Shown piece by piece: positions 42,843 through 52,249 of a stretch of 64,000 nt of DNA. The DNA comes from Duganella callida (GTDB taxonomy: Bacteria > Pseudomonadota > Gammaproteobacteria > Burkholderiales > Burkholderiaceae_D). Every line of letters begins with the position of its first letter. Position 1 is the first letter of the stretch. The notes below the pieces were generated by a model. The model was not told the origin of the DNA, did no database searches, and saw only the letters and a program-made list of their open reading frames with translations. The stretch spans positions 21,767 to 85,766 of the forward strand of contig NZ_SPVG01000264.1 of assembly GCF_004614165.1 (NCBI RefSeq). The letters run 5' to 3'. A program made the position numbers and the translations under genes.

Positions 42843-45251
42843 ATGCGATTTCGCAGTCTCGAAAGCCGTATCGTCACTTTGTTCCTGGTGCTGATCGTCG
42901 CCGTCCAGGTGGCCGGCCTGCTGGTGATCCAGCGCGGCATCGACAACAATGCGCGTCTCTCCATCGGCGCGGAACTGAACAATGGCGCCAAGGTGTTCCG
43001 CCGCCTGCTCGACCAGAACGCCCAGAGCCTGCGCTTCGGCGCGCGGCTGCTGGCGCGCGACACGGCGTTCCTGGCGGCCATCGGCAACAATGATGAAGGC
43101 GACCGCGCCACCATCGAGTCGGCGCTGGAAAACAGCGGCCGCCGCATCAAGGCGTCGCTGTCGATGCTGATCGGCGAGGACCGCAGGATCGGCGCCACCA
43201 CCAATCCCAAGCAGTCGGCCGCGCTGGAGCAGATCGCCCTGAGCATGCTGGACGCGGCGGAGGCGGCCGACGGCGCCAACGGCATCGCCATCGTCGACCA
43301 CCGGCCGTATCAGATCGTGGCCATGCCGATCAAGGCGCCGATCACCATCGGCTGGATCGTCATGACCTTCCCGATCGACCGCCAGCTGGCCAACGACATG
43401 CGCGAAGTGACCTCGCTGCACACCACGGTGCTGACCCGCGACCCGCAGGGCAGATGGCTGCAGGCCGGTTCCACCTTCGTCGGGCCGTCGGCGCAGGCGG
43501 TGGTCGACCAGTTGCAGGCATTGCCGGCGGCGCCGGCCGGTCCGTTCGACATGACGGTGGAAACCGCGCAGTACAGCGCGCGCCTGACGCCGATCGGCGA
43601 GGATAACGGATCCACCGCCAGCGTGCTGCTGGCGCGCTCGATCGACGAGGCCACGGCCGAATACCGCCGGCTGGAGCGCTGGCTGGTCGGCCTGACGCTG
43701 GGCGGCATCTTCGTTTCGGCACTGGCCATCGTGCTCGCCGCCAAGCGCATCGCGCAGCCGATCAGCGCTCTCGCCGTCACCGCCAAGCGGCTGGAGGAGG
43801 GCGATTACAAAGTCCCGATCGACAGCACGCGCGAAGATGAAATCGGCGCGCTGGCCCATGCCTTCGACGCCATGCGCGAAGGGATCGCCAAGCGCGAGCA
43901 GGAAATCCGCCGCCTGGCGTACTGGGACACGCTGACCAATCTGCCCAACCGCGCGCAATTCGTGCTGCTGCTGAACGACGCGCTGCCGGAGGCGCAGCGG
44001 CGCGAAGAACATCTGTACGTGCTGATGATGGACCTGGACCGCTTCAAGCATGTCAACGACGTCATGGGCCACAGCTTCGGCGACGCCCTGCTGCGCCAGG
44101 TCGCGGGCCGCCTGCAGCTGCTGCTGGCCAACCGCCGGCAGTCGTCGGCGCAGGTGGCGCGCCTGGGCGGCGACGAATTCGCCGTGCTGCTGCCGGCCGC
44201 CAATCTGGACGCGGCGCAGATGATGGCCTACGAAATCCTGCAGGCGCTGGAGACGCCGCTGTCGCTGGAAGACCAGATGGTGGACATCGGCGCCGGCCTG
44301 GGCATCGCCGGGTATCCCGAACATGCGGCCGACGGCGAGACCCTGCTCAGCATGGCCGAGGTGGCGATGTACGCGGCCAAGCAGCGTACCGAGGGACCGG
44401 TGGTGTACGACCCGGCGATGGACAAGTCCAGCGCCAAGAGCCTGTCGCTGCTGACGGAGCTGCGCAACGCGGCGGAAGGCAACCAGTTCCGCCTGCACGT
44501 GCAGCCGAAAATCTCGCTGGCCAGCGGCCAGGTGGTGGGGATGGAGGCGCTGGTGCGCTGGGTGCATCCGGAGCGCGGCAATGTGTTTCCCGACGAGTTC
44601 ATACCGTTCGCCGAGCAGACCGGCTTTATCCGCATCCTGACGCGCTGGGTGATGGAGCGGTCGGCCGAATTGTGCCGCGAGCTGGCGGGGCGCGGCCATC
44701 ATCTCAAGGTGTCGGTCAACCTGTCCACGCGCGACCTGCTGGACCAGGACCTGCCGGCCAAGTTTGCCGATCTGCTGTCGCGCCACAAGCTGGGACCGGG
44801 CTCGTTCTGCCTGGAGATCACCGAGAGCGCCATCATGGACGATCCGGTGCGCGCGCAGCAGACGCTGGAACGCCTGAGCGCCATGGGCCTGGATTTGTCG
44901 ATCGACGATTTCGGCACCGGTTATTCCTCACTGGCCTATCTCAAGCGGCTGCCGGTGAATGAGCTCAAGATCGACAAGTCCTTCGTGCTGAACATGGAGC
45001 ACGACGAGGGCGACACCAAGATCGTGCGCTCCACCATCGACCTGGGCCACAACATGGGCCTGCGCGTGGTGGCGGAAGGCATCGAGAGCGAAGCCGTGTG
45101 GCGCCTGCTGGCGGACCTGGGCTGCGACCAGGGCCAGGGCTATTTCATGAGCCGCCCGATTCCGGCCGACCAGCTGGTGCCATGGCTGGAGAAGTGGCAG
45201 GCGCCGCTGGCCGCAGCGGCGGTGGAGGGGGCGGTCAGCTACGCCAAATAA
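42843..45251 (+). CDS. Membrane GGDEF-EAL protein with periplasmic sensor and HAMP
   Basis: An 802-residue bifunctional c-di-GMP enzyme. ATG 42843 follows AAGGA by 6 nt. A first membrane helix (about 7-27) and a second (about 280-303) enclose a periplasmic sensing domain, followed by HAMP (about 303-355). The GGDEF domain carries an intact GGDEF at residues 441-445 ('[12 protein letters not shown]'), although the RxxD inhibitory site is absent. The EAL domain has 'GMEALVRW' near 566, 'EITESAI', 'SIDDFGTG' and 'KIDKSF', all intact. Both activities are possible. Coupling to the upstream cupredoxin-like protein suggests that it senses periplasmic redox or copper state. Confidence 0.92.
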   Translation: MRFRSLESRIVTLFLVLIVAVQVAGLLVIQRGIDNNARLSIGAELNNGAKVFRRLLDQNAQSLRFGARLLARDTAFLAAIGNNDEGDRATIESALENSGRRIKASLSMLIGEDRRIGATTNPKQSAALEQIALSMLDAAEAADGANGIAIVDHRPYQIVAMPIKAPITIGWIVMTFPIDRQLANDMREVTSLHTTVLTRDPQGRWLQAGSTFVGPSAQAVVDQLQALPAAPAGPFDMTVETAQYSARLTPIGEDNGSTASVLLARSIDEATAEYRRLERWLVGLTLGGIFVSALAIVLAAKRIAQPISALAVTAKRLEEGDYKVPIDSTREDEIGALAHAFDAMREGIAKREQEIRRLAYWDTLTNLPNRAQFVLLLNDALPEAQRREEHLYVLMMDLDRFKHVNDVMGHSFGDALLRQVAGRLQLLLANRRQSSAQVARLGGDEFAVLLPAANLDAAQMMAYEILQALETPLSLEDQMVDIGAGLGIAGYPEHAADGETLLSMAEVAMYAAKQRTEGPVVYDPAMDKSSAKSLSLLTELRNAAEGNQFRLHVQPKISLASGQVVGMEALVRWVHPERGNVFPDEFIPFAEQTGFIRILTRWVMERSAELCRELAGRGHHLKVSVNLSTRDLLDQDLPAKFADLLSRHKLGPGSFCLEITESAIMDDPVRAQQTLERLSAMGLDLSIDDFGTGYSSLAYLKRLPVNELKIDKSFVLNMEHDEGDTKIVRSTIDLGHNMGLRVVAEGIESEAVWRLLADLGCDQGQGYFMSRPIPADQLVPWLEKWQAPLAAAAVEGAVSYAK

Positions 45252-45271
45252 AAATCGCTTTGCTTTCAGGC

Positions 45272-45302
45272 TAACGTGTCATATTTGTCATAGTTCACGT
45301 TA
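45272..45302. promoter_or_regulatory. Inverted repeat upstream of prolyl oligopeptidase gene
   Basis: taacgtg and cacgtta are 7-bp inverted copies separated by 17 nt, 42 nt before the start codon; TATGAT (45301-45306) overlaps the right arm and could be a -10 box. A possible operator, unsupported otherwise. Confidence 0.35.
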
Positions 45303-45344
45303 TGATCTGTACTCCTGATGACCTTCCATGGATACGGATCACAC

Positions 45345-47510
45345 ATGCAACGCAAAGCACTTCTGGCTTCCCTCATCCTTTCCCAGGCCGCGCTGGCCCA
45401 AAACTGTCCGGCGCCGGGCGCGCCGCTGAACTATCCGGTGTCGCATACGGTGGAGCAGCAGGACAACTACCATGGCACCGTCATCGCCGATCCGTACCGC
45501 TGGCTGGAAGACGCCAACAGCGCCGAGACCAAGGACTGGGTGGACGCGCAGAACAGGCTCACGCAAGGCTATCTGTCGCAGATCGGCAATCGCGACGCCA
45601 TCAAGTCGCGCCTGACCCGCCTGTGGAACTTCGAGCGCTTCAGCGTGCCGTTCAAGGAAGGCGGGCGCTATTTCTACAGCCGTAACGACGGCCTGCAGAA
45701 TCAGTCGGTGCTGTACACCATGAAGTCGCTGGCCGACGTGCCACGCATGCTGCTCGACCCGAACACGCTGGCCGCGGACGGCACCGTGGCGCTGGCCGGA
45801 CTGGCCGTGAGCCCGAACGGCAGGTATCTGGCCTACAGCACCGCCGCTTCGGGCTCGGACTGGAACGAGATCAAGGTGCGCGACATCGACAGCGGCGCCG
45901 ATGTCGAGGATCACATCAGGTGGGTCAAGTTCTCGCGTACCGCCTGGCTGCAGGATGGTTCGGGCTTCTTCTACAGCCGCTACGACGAGCCTAAGGAAGC
46001 CACCAAGCTGGCCGTCGTCAACTACTTCCAGAAACTGTACTTCCACAAGCTCGGCACCCGGCAGAGCGAGGATGTGCTGGTGTACGAGCGCCCGGATCAC
46101 AAGGACTGGGGCTTCAGCGCCGAAGTGACGGAGGATGGCCGCTACCTGGTGATTCACGCGTCGCAGGGGACGGAGAACAAGAACCGCGTGTTCTACAAGG
46201 AGCTGGGCAAAAAGGATGCGAAAGTGGCGGGCCTGCTGGAAGACTTCGACGCGGCCTATGATTTCATCGGCAACGACGGCCCGGTATTCCTGTTCCGCAC
46301 CGAGCGCAATGCGCCGCGCGGGCGCATCGTCAGCATCGACACCCGCAAGCCCGGTGTGCTGAACTGGAAGCAGATCGTCCCGGAGAGCAGCAATACCATG
46401 GTGTCGGCGTCGCTGGTGAACAACCAGCTGATCGTCGATTATCTCAGCGACGCGCACAGCCTGGTCAAGGTCTACGATCTGAAAGGTAAGGCGCTGCACG
46501 ATATCGAGCTGCCGGGACTGGGCACGGCCGGCGGCTTCAGCGGCAAGCGCGCCGATACCGAGACCTTCTATTCGTACACCAGCTTCACCACGCCGTCGAC
46601 CATCTACCGCTATGACCTGAAGGCCAACAAGAGCAGCGTGTATCGCCAGCCGAAGGTGGACTTCGATCCGGAAGTCTATGAGACCCGCCAGGAGTTCTTC
46701 ACCTCGCGCGATGGCACCAAGGTGCCGATGTTCATCGTCGCCAAAAAGGGCATCAAGCTGGATGGCGGCAATCCGACCTACCTGTACGGCTATGGCGGGT
46801 TCAATATCTCGCTGACCCCGAGCTTCTCGGTGGCCAACCTGGCCTGGCTGGAGATGGGCGGCGTGTACGTGATGGCGAATCTGCGCGGCGGCGGCGAGTA
46901 CGGCGAATCGTGGCACGCCTCCGGCACCAAACTGCAGAAGCAGAATGTATTCGATGACTTCATCGGCGCGGCGGAGTGGCTGATCGCGCATAAGGTGACA
47001 TCGCCGGCGAAATTGTCGATCGGCGGCGGCAGCAACGGCGGCCTGCTGGTCGGCGCGGCGATGACGCAGCGGCCGGACCTGTTCGCGGCGGCGGTGCCGC
47101 AGGTGGGTGTGATGGATATGCTGCGCTTCCACAAGTTTACCATCGGCTGGGCGTGGACATCGGATTATGGCTCGTCAGACAATCCGGAGGAATTCAAGGC
47201 GCTGGTCAAATATTCGCCGCTGCACAATCTGAAGAAGGGCGTCTGCTATCCGGCGACCATGATCACCACCGCCGACCATGACGACCGCGTGGTGCCGGCC
47301 CACAGCTTCAAGTTCGCCGCCACCGCGCAGGCGGACCAGGCGCCGGGCGGCGCGCCTATCCTGATCCGTATCGAGACCAAGGCCGGCCATGGCGCCGGCA
47401 AACCGACCAGCAAGCAGATCGAGGAAGTGGCCGACCGCTGGGGCTTCATCTCGCGCGCGCTGAAGATGGATGGCAGCGAACCGGCCAGCCACGCGGCGGG
47501 GCAGCAATGA
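45345..47510 (+). CDS. Secreted prolyl oligopeptidase (S9 family)
   Basis: A 721-residue serine peptidase with a signal peptide (ends SQAALAQ) and the prolyl-oligopeptidase layout: an N-terminal segment, seven-bladed propeller (about 80-430) and C-terminal alpha/beta-hydrolase domain. The catalytic triad fits: Ser563 in 'GGGSNGGL', the Asp in 'DHDDRV' (644-649) and His682 in 'KAGHGAGK'. It cleaves after proline in short peptides. Unlike the cytosolic mammalian enzyme, this one is probably periplasmic. Its stop overlaps the start of the metalloprotease gene by 4 nt. Confidence 0.93.
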   Translation: MQRKALLASLILSQAALAQNCPAPGAPLNYPVSHTVEQQDNYHGTVIADPYRWLEDANSAETKDWVDAQNRLTQGYLSQIGNRDAIKSRLTRLWNFERFSVPFKEGGRYFYSRNDGLQNQSVLYTMKSLADVPRMLLDPNTLAADGTVALAGLAVSPNGRYLAYSTAASGSDWNEIKVRDIDSGADVEDHIRWVKFSRTAWLQDGSGFFYSRYDEPKEATKLAVVNYFQKLYFHKLGTRQSEDVLVYERPDHKDWGFSAEVTEDGRYLVIHASQGTENKNRVFYKELGKKDAKVAGLLEDFDAAYDFIGNDGPVFLFRTERNAPRGRIVSIDTRKPGVLNWKQIVPESSNTMVSASLVNNQLIVDYLSDAHSLVKVYDLKGKALHDIELPGLGTAGGFSGKRADTETFYSYTSFTTPSTIYRYDLKANKSSVYRQPKVDFDPEVYETRQEFFTSRDGTKVPMFIVAKKGIKLDGGNPTYLYGYGGFNISLTPSFSVANLAWLEMGGVYVMANLRGGGEYGESWHASGTKLQKQNVFDDFIGAAEWLIAHKVTSPAKLSIGGGSNGGLLVGAAMTQRPDLFAAAVPQVGVMDMLRFHKFTIGWAWTSDYGSSDNPEEFKALVKYSPLHNLKKGVCYPATMITTADHDDRVVPAHSFKFAATAQADQAPGGAPILIRIETKAGHGAGKPTSKQIEEVADRWGFISRALKMDGSEPASHAAGQQ

Positions 47511-49999
47511 GCCGCGCGTCTCTGGCGCGACCGCTGCTGCTGGCCGTACTGATGGCCGGCGCTACCGGATTTGCCGGCGCTGCGCCGTCTGCGGCCGGCG
47601 CGGCGCCGGCAGCCGCCAAATCGCTCGCCGACCTCACGCGCGCGCTGCAGCCCCAGCCCGGCTTCATCGACGTCTGGCGCGACGTCGACAAGGGCCGGGT
47701 GCTGCTGGCCGTCGGCGCGCTGGAGCAGCCGTTCATGCTGGTCAGCTCCCTGCCATACGCGCTCGGTTCGAACGACGTCGGCCTCGATCGTGGCCAGGCG
47801 GGCGAGATGCGCATGGTCCATTTCGAGCGGCATGGCGCGCGGCTATTCCTGGTGCAGGACAACACCAACTACACCGCCGTTTCGCAGGACCGAGACGAGC
47901 GCGCCGCCGTGCGTGAATCGTTCTCCAATTCGGTGCTGTGGGCGGGCGAGATTCTCGCCAGCGATAACGACCGCTATCTGGTCGACTTTTCCAGCTTCCT
48001 GCTGGCCGACCATCACGGCATCGCCGGCAGTCTGGCGCGCACCCGGCAGGGGACGTATGCCGTCGATCCGGCCCGCAGCGCCGTGCTGGCGGCCGAAGCC
48101 AAGGCCTTCCCCGACAACGTGGAACTGGAGGCGCTGCTGACTTTCGCCGGTCCGGGGCAGGGCGAATATGTGCGGCAGGTGGCCGCCGATCCGGCCAGCC
48201 TGTCGATGCGCCAACGTATCAGCATGGTGCGCCTGCCGCGGCTGGAGGCCGCGGGCGGCTGGCATCCACGCCCCTATCATCCATATTCGGGTGGCTTTGA
48301 CAGCAGCTACTTCGACTACGCCACGCCGATGTCCGACAGCATCGACGTGCACTGGCAGGTGCGCCACCGGCTGGAAAAGACCGACCCGTCGGCCACCGTC
48401 AGCACCGTCAAAAAGCCGATCGTGTATTACGTCGACCGCGGCGCGCCCGAGCCGATACGCTCGGCGCTGATCGCCGGGGCATCGTGGTGGGCCAGCGCCT
48501 TCGAAAAGGCCGGTTTCAAGGACGCCTACCGCGTCGAACTGCTGCCGGAGGGCGTGGACGCACAGGACATCCGTTACAACGTCATTAGCTGGGTGCACCG
48601 CGCCACGCGCGGCTGGTCGTACGGGAATGCCTTGACCGATCCGCGCACCGGCCAGATCCTGCGCGGCGCCGTCACGCTGGGATCGCAGCGCGTGCGCCAG
48701 GACATCCTGATCGCCGAATCGCTGCTGGCGCCCTACGGGAAGAACGCCCCTGCGGACAAGCATCAACTGGCCGAGGAAATGGCGCTGGCGCGCGTGCGTC
48801 AGCTGGCGGCGCATGAAGTCGGCCACACGCTGGGCTTCGCCCACAACTTTGCCGCCAGCCGCATGGGCAATGGCTCGGTGATGGACTATCCGCATCCGAT
48901 TCTCGCATTGAACGACAAGGGCGAGGTCGATCTGTCGAACGCCTACGGTGTCGGCGTCGGTCCGTGGGACGACTACATTGTCAACTACATCTACGGCGAC
49001 TTCGGCGGCGGCCAGCAGGAGCAGGCCGCGCTGGCGAAATTGCGGGCCGCTGCACGCGCGGCCGGCCTGCTGTACTCCAGCGACCAGGATGACCGCGCGC
49101 CGGGCGCCAGCCACCCGGATGGCCTGCTATGGGACTTCGGTCCGGACACGCTGAAGACCTGGGATCAGCTGGGCGCGGTGCGTCAGCGCGCGCTGCAGAC
49201 CTTTTCGACCGCCGTGCTGCCGGACGCGCGCCAGATCGGCGAACTGGAAGCCCGGCTGGTGCCGGTCTATCTGCTGCAGCGTTACCAGGGCGAGGCCGTG
49301 GCGCGTCTGATCGGCGGCGGCGATTTCGATTACACCAGCGCCGGCGACGTGCGCGCTGGCGCCGGCCGGGCCGGCATCCGCAGCACGCCGGCCGATGTGC
49401 AGCGGCAGGCGATTAACCGGCTGACCGATAGCCTGCGCGCCGAATATCTGACGCTGCCGCCCAACGTGCTGGACGTGCTGACGCCGCCGGCAGCCGGATA
49501 TGCGCGCAACCGCGAATACTTTGCGACCAAAATGGGTTCGGTGTTCGACGCGCTGTCGATCGCCGAAACCGGAGCGGCCCAGAGCACCGGTTTTCTGTTG
49601 GACCCGGGCCGCATCAACCGCGTGGCCTGGCAACACGCGCGCGACAGCAAACAGCCGGGCGTGCAAGAACTGCTGTCCGTGCTGCTGCAGAAGACCTGGA
49701 AGCGCGCACCGGTGCCGGCCGCGCTGACCGGCGGCGAGGCGGTTCAACTGGCCGCCGACTGGGTGGTGGTGGACAGCCTGCTCAATCTGCTGGACGGCGG
49801 CCAGCTGCATCCGCAGGTGGCAGCGGAAGTGCGTGAGGCGGTGCGCGAGCTGGCGCAATGGTTGCAGAAAAATCCGGCCCAGGGCGTCGCCGCCGGCAGT
49901 CGCAGGCAGGCGGCCGAGTTGATCATGGCCTACCTGACCGATCCGCGCAGCGTCAAGCTGCGTCCGCTGCCTGTGGTGCCGCCCGGCGCGCCTATCTGA
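47507..49999 (+). CDS. Secreted zinc-dependent metalloprotease (DUF5117/DUF4953 type)
   Basis: An 830-residue protein with a signal peptide ('LLLAVLMAGATGFAGA') and a large metzincin-like region. The zinc motif 'HEVGHTLGFAHNF' supplies His436, His440 and His446 with the catalytic Glu437, i.e. HExxHxxGxxH. The N-terminal part (DUF5117-like) contains 'FMLVSSLPYALGSNDVGLD' and 'HFERHGARLFLVQDN'; the C-terminal part is the DUF4953-like module. It is translationally coupled to the prolyl oligopeptidase, which suggests joint degradation of external peptides. The natural substrate is unknown. Confidence 0.88.
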   Translation: MSRASLARPLLLAVLMAGATGFAGAAPSAAGAAPAAAKSLADLTRALQPQPGFIDVWRDVDKGRVLLAVGALEQPFMLVSSLPYALGSNDVGLDRGQAGEMRMVHFERHGARLFLVQDNTNYTAVSQDRDERAAVRESFSNSVLWAGEILASDNDRYLVDFSSFLLADHHGIAGSLARTRQGTYAVDPARSAVLAAEAKAFPDNVELEALLTFAGPGQGEYVRQVAADPASLSMRQRISMVRLPRLEAAGGWHPRPYHPYSGGFDSSYFDYATPMSDSIDVHWQVRHRLEKTDPSATVSTVKKPIVYYVDRGAPEPIRSALIAGASWWASAFEKAGFKDAYRVELLPEGVDAQDIRYNVISWVHRATRGWSYGNALTDPRTGQILRGAVTLGSQRVRQDILIAESLLAPYGKNAPADKHQLAEEMALARVRQLAAHEVGHTLGFAHNFAASRMGNGSVMDYPHPILALNDKGEVDLSNAYGVGVGPWDDYIVNYIYGDFGGGQQEQAALAKLRAAARAAGLLYSSDQDDRAPGASHPDGLLWDFGPDTLKTWDQLGAVRQRALQTFSTAVLPDARQIGELEARLVPVYLLQRYQGEAVARLIGGGDFDYTSAGDVRAGAGRAGIRSTPADVQRQAINRLTDSLRAEYLTLPPNVLDVLTPPAAGYARNREYFATKMGSVFDALSIAETGAAQSTGFLLDPGRINRVAWQHARDSKQPGVQELLSVLLQKTWKRAPVPAALTGGEAVQLAADWVVVDSLLNLLDGGQLHPQVAAEVREAVRELAQWLQKNPAQGVAAGSRRQAAELIMAYLTDPRSVKLRPLPVVPPGAPI

Positions 50000-50011
50000 G
50001 CCGCGTCAACG

Positions 50012-50047
50012 GTGCGCACCAAAACAAGGCATTTGTTTGGTGCGCAC
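50012..50047. promoter_or_regulatory. 12-bp inverted repeat upstream of amt (candidate NtrC-region site)
   Basis: gtgcgcaccaaa (50012-50023) and tttggtgcgcac (50036-50047) form a perfect 12-bp dyad with a 12-nt spacer. Each arm contains the GCACC/GGTGC core of NtrC sites, though the spacing is larger than the usual 6-nt gap. It may also be a hairpin terminator of the metalloprotease gene. Confidence 0.45.
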
Positions 50048-50058
50048 AGCACTGGTGC
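50044..50058. promoter_or_regulatory. NtrC-type enhancer site
   Basis: gcac-agcact-ggtgc fits the NtrC consensus GCAC-N6-GGTGC exactly. It lies about 60 nt upstream of a sigma-54 promoter, the usual enhancer position. Confidence 0.65.
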
Positions 50059-50116
50059 GGAGTCCCGCACAAAATCAAAACACATTGAAATCAGGCACTT
50101 AAATATTGCACCAAAT

Positions 50117-50132
50117 TGGAACGGAAATTGCT
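50117..50132 (+). promoter_or_regulatory. Sigma-54 (RpoN) promoter of the ammonium transporter gene
   Basis: tggaacg-gaaa-ttgct matches the -24/-12 consensus TGGCACG-N4-TTGCW at all but one position, with correct GG/GC spacing. Transcription would start near 50144, about 40 nt before ATG 50183. Confidence 0.8.
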
Positions 50133-50182
50133 TTCCATGTTAGTTCTTTATTTTGCGTGCTTTATTTTGGGGAGTGATTTTG

Positions 50183-51385
50183 ATGTGTGGATACAAAGAC
50201 GGCGCCGATGCCTTGTTTATCTTGCTCGGCGCTATCATGATTTTGGCGATGCATGCGGGTTTTGCCTTCCTCGAATTGGGCACGGTGCGCAAGAAAAATC
50301 AGGTCAATGCGCTGGTGAAGATCCTGGTCGATTTCGCGGTGTCCACGATCGCGTACTTTTTCGTCGGCTACAGCATCGCCTATGGCATCAATTTCTTTGC
50401 GTCGGCCGACGTGCTGGCGGCGCGCAATGGCTATGAGCTGGTCAAATTCTTCTTCCTGCTGACCTTTGCTGCCGCCATACCCGCCATTATTTCCGGCGGC
50501 ATCGCCGAGCGCGCGCGTTTTCATCCGCAGACGATGGCGACGGCGCTGCTGGTCGGCCTGGTCTACCCTTTCTTTGAAGGGATGGTCTGGAACAACCGCT
50601 TTGGCGTCCAGGCCTGGCTGACGCAAGCTTTCGGCGCGGCGTTTCACGACTTTGCCGGCTCGGTGGTGGTGCATGCCATGGGCGGCTGGATCGCGCTGCC
50701 GGCGGTGCTGCTGCTGGGCGCGCGCCGCGGCCGCTACATGAAGAACGACGCCATCGCCGCGCATCCGCCGTCGTCGATTCCGTTTCTGGCGCTGGGCGCG
50801 TGGATCCTGACCGTGGGCTGGTTCGGCTTCAATGTCATGAGCGCGCAGGCGCTGGACAAGATGAACGGGCTGGTGGCGGTGAATTCCTTGATGGCCATGG
50901 TGGGCGGCACGCTGGTGGCGCTGATGATGGGGCGCAACGATCCCGGCTTCGCCTACAACGGTCCGCTGGCCGGCCTGGTGGCGGTGTGCGGCGGCTCCGA
51001 CCTGATGCACCCGCTGGGGGCGCTGGTCACAGGCGGCATCGCCGGCGCCATCTTCGTCTGGATGTTCACGCTGGCGCAAAACAAGTGGAAGATCGACGAT
51101 GTACTCGGCGTCTGGCCGCTGCACGGTTTGTGCGGCGCCTGGGGCGGCGTTGCCGCGGGCATCTTCGGCCAGCGGGCGCTGGGCGGCGCCGGTGGCGTCT
51201 CGCTGCTCTCGCAAGTGGCGGGCACGGCGCTGGGAGTGGCGATCGCCGCCCTCGGCGGCTATGCCGTGTACGGTTTGCTAAAGGCCACCCTCGGACTGCG
51301 ACTCGATCCGGAAGAAGAGTTCCAGGGCGCCGACCTGTCCATTCACCGCATTACCTCGACGCCGGAGCGCGAATCCAACTGGTGA
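50183..51385 (+). CDS. amtB: Ammonium transporter (Amt/MEP family)
   Basis: A 400-residue, 11-helix ammonium channel of the inner membrane. The ATG at 50183 follows GGGAG. The conserved Asp and pore His are in 'HDFAGSVVVHAMGGW' (AmtB D160/H168 region), and the second pore His in 'VWPLHGLCGAWGG' (H318 region). No N-terminal signal peptide is present, unlike E. coli AmtB, and no glnK gene is adjacent. A sigma-54 promoter and an NtrC-like site lie upstream, so expression should rise under nitrogen limitation. Confidence 0.92.
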   Translation: MCGYKDGADALFILLGAIMILAMHAGFAFLELGTVRKKNQVNALVKILVDFAVSTIAYFFVGYSIAYGINFFASADVLAARNGYELVKFFFLLTFAAAIPAIISGGIAERARFHPQTMATALLVGLVYPFFEGMVWNNRFGVQAWLTQAFGAAFHDFAGSVVVHAMGGWIALPAVLLLGARRGRYMKNDAIAAHPPSSIPFLALGAWILTVGWFGFNVMSAQALDKMNGLVAVNSLMAMVGGTLVALMMGRNDPGFAYNGPLAGLVAVCGGSDLMHPLGALVTGGIAGAIFVWMFTLAQNKWKIDDVLGVWPLHGLCGAWGGVAAGIFGQRALGGAGGVSLLSQVAGTALGVAIAALGGYAVYGLLKATLGLRLDPEEEFQGADLSIHRITSTPERESNW

Positions 51386-51451
51386 GCCGATTATCATTGA
51401 CATTGCTGGCGGCGGGTGCGATGCTGAGCAGACCTCACCAAGGGAGCGATC

Positions 51452-52177
51452 ATGAATACCACGCGATCCACCCGTCTGCTGTTGCTGCTGGCGTCAGGCG
51501 CCGTCAGTCTCTCTTCGGCTCAGGCCGCCAATCTGGTGCAGATCGACGGCCAGCACGCGACCTTCTTCTACGATGCCGATTTCTGGGGCCTGGGCGCGGC
51601 CAGCGTGCAGGGCGATGCGATCACGCTACAGGTGCGCCCCGACTTCGCCGTCGCGGCCAGCGTGCGGACCGGCACCACGACCGCAAATCAACTGCAGCAG
51701 GCATTCGACTTTGCCAGCCCAGGCGTGGTGGCGGTGGCCAAGTCCGGCTATAACCTGCAAACGCTGGTCGGCAGCAGCCTGAGCGGAAATTATGCCCTGG
51801 CTGCCGGCGGCAGTCAGGTCAATGTCACCCTGAGCGGCAGCTTATTGTTGGGCGAGATGGACCATGGGGTGTTTGTGCCGCAAAGCGGCTTTACCGGTTA
51901 CACCACCGAAGCGGACTTCACCTCGAGCGGCGCCGCGCGCTCGGCGCCATTCAACGCACTGATGTACACCGGAAATATTCTCCCGTACGTGTCGACGCTG
52001 GGCGTCGAGAGTTATCTAAGCACTTACGTGCGCCAGGTCGGCAGCGGCACATCGGCGTTGTCGCTCGACACGGTCGCCTACCAGTTCGCCACGGTCGCGA
52101 TTCCCGAGCCGCACACGTACGCGCTGCTGCTGGGCGGCCTGAGCCTGATGCGCTGGGCGAGAAAGCGCAACTTCTGA
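51452..52177 (+). CDS. PEP-CTERM sorting-domain protein (first of tandem pair)
   Basis: A 241-residue exported protein. A signal peptide (cleavage near AQAANL) is followed by a Ser/Thr/Gly-rich beta-strand body and a C-terminal PEP-CTERM tripartite signal: 'IPEPHTYALLLGG', a short hydrophobic stretch, then RKRNF. Exosortase EpsH/XrtA-type enzymes recognise this signal for surface anchoring or secretion. AGGGA precedes ATG 51452. The protein is a clear paralog of the next gene (shared 'NLVQIDG', 'TFFYDADFWGLGAASV'). Its function is unknown; no exosortase gene is in the window. Confidence 0.87.
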   Translation: MNTTRSTRLLLLLASGAVSLSSAQAANLVQIDGQHATFFYDADFWGLGAASVQGDAITLQVRPDFAVAASVRTGTTTANQLQQAFDFASPGVVAVAKSGYNLQTLVGSSLSGNYALAAGGSQVNVTLSGSLLLGEMDHGVFVPQSGFTGYTTEADFTSSGAARSAPFNALMYTGNILPYVSTLGVESYLSTYVRQVGSGTSALSLDTVAYQFATVAIPEPHTYALLLGGLSLMRWARKRNF

Positions 52178-52249
52178 AAGTGGCTTAATTACAATTGACT
52201 TTGGCCGCTACGGATGAGATGCTGTTTCGACATCATCTCTGGAGCCATC

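Noticed and set aside
42699-44786. Minus-strand open frame of almost 700 codons over the GGDEF-EAL gene
   Set aside because: Antisense shadow; the plus strand holds intact GGDEF and EAL motifs.
50088-50107. aggcac...ttgca as an alternative sigma-54 promoter of amtB
   Set aside because: Spacing between GG and GC is 12 rather than 10 nt; the site at 50117-50132 fits much better.
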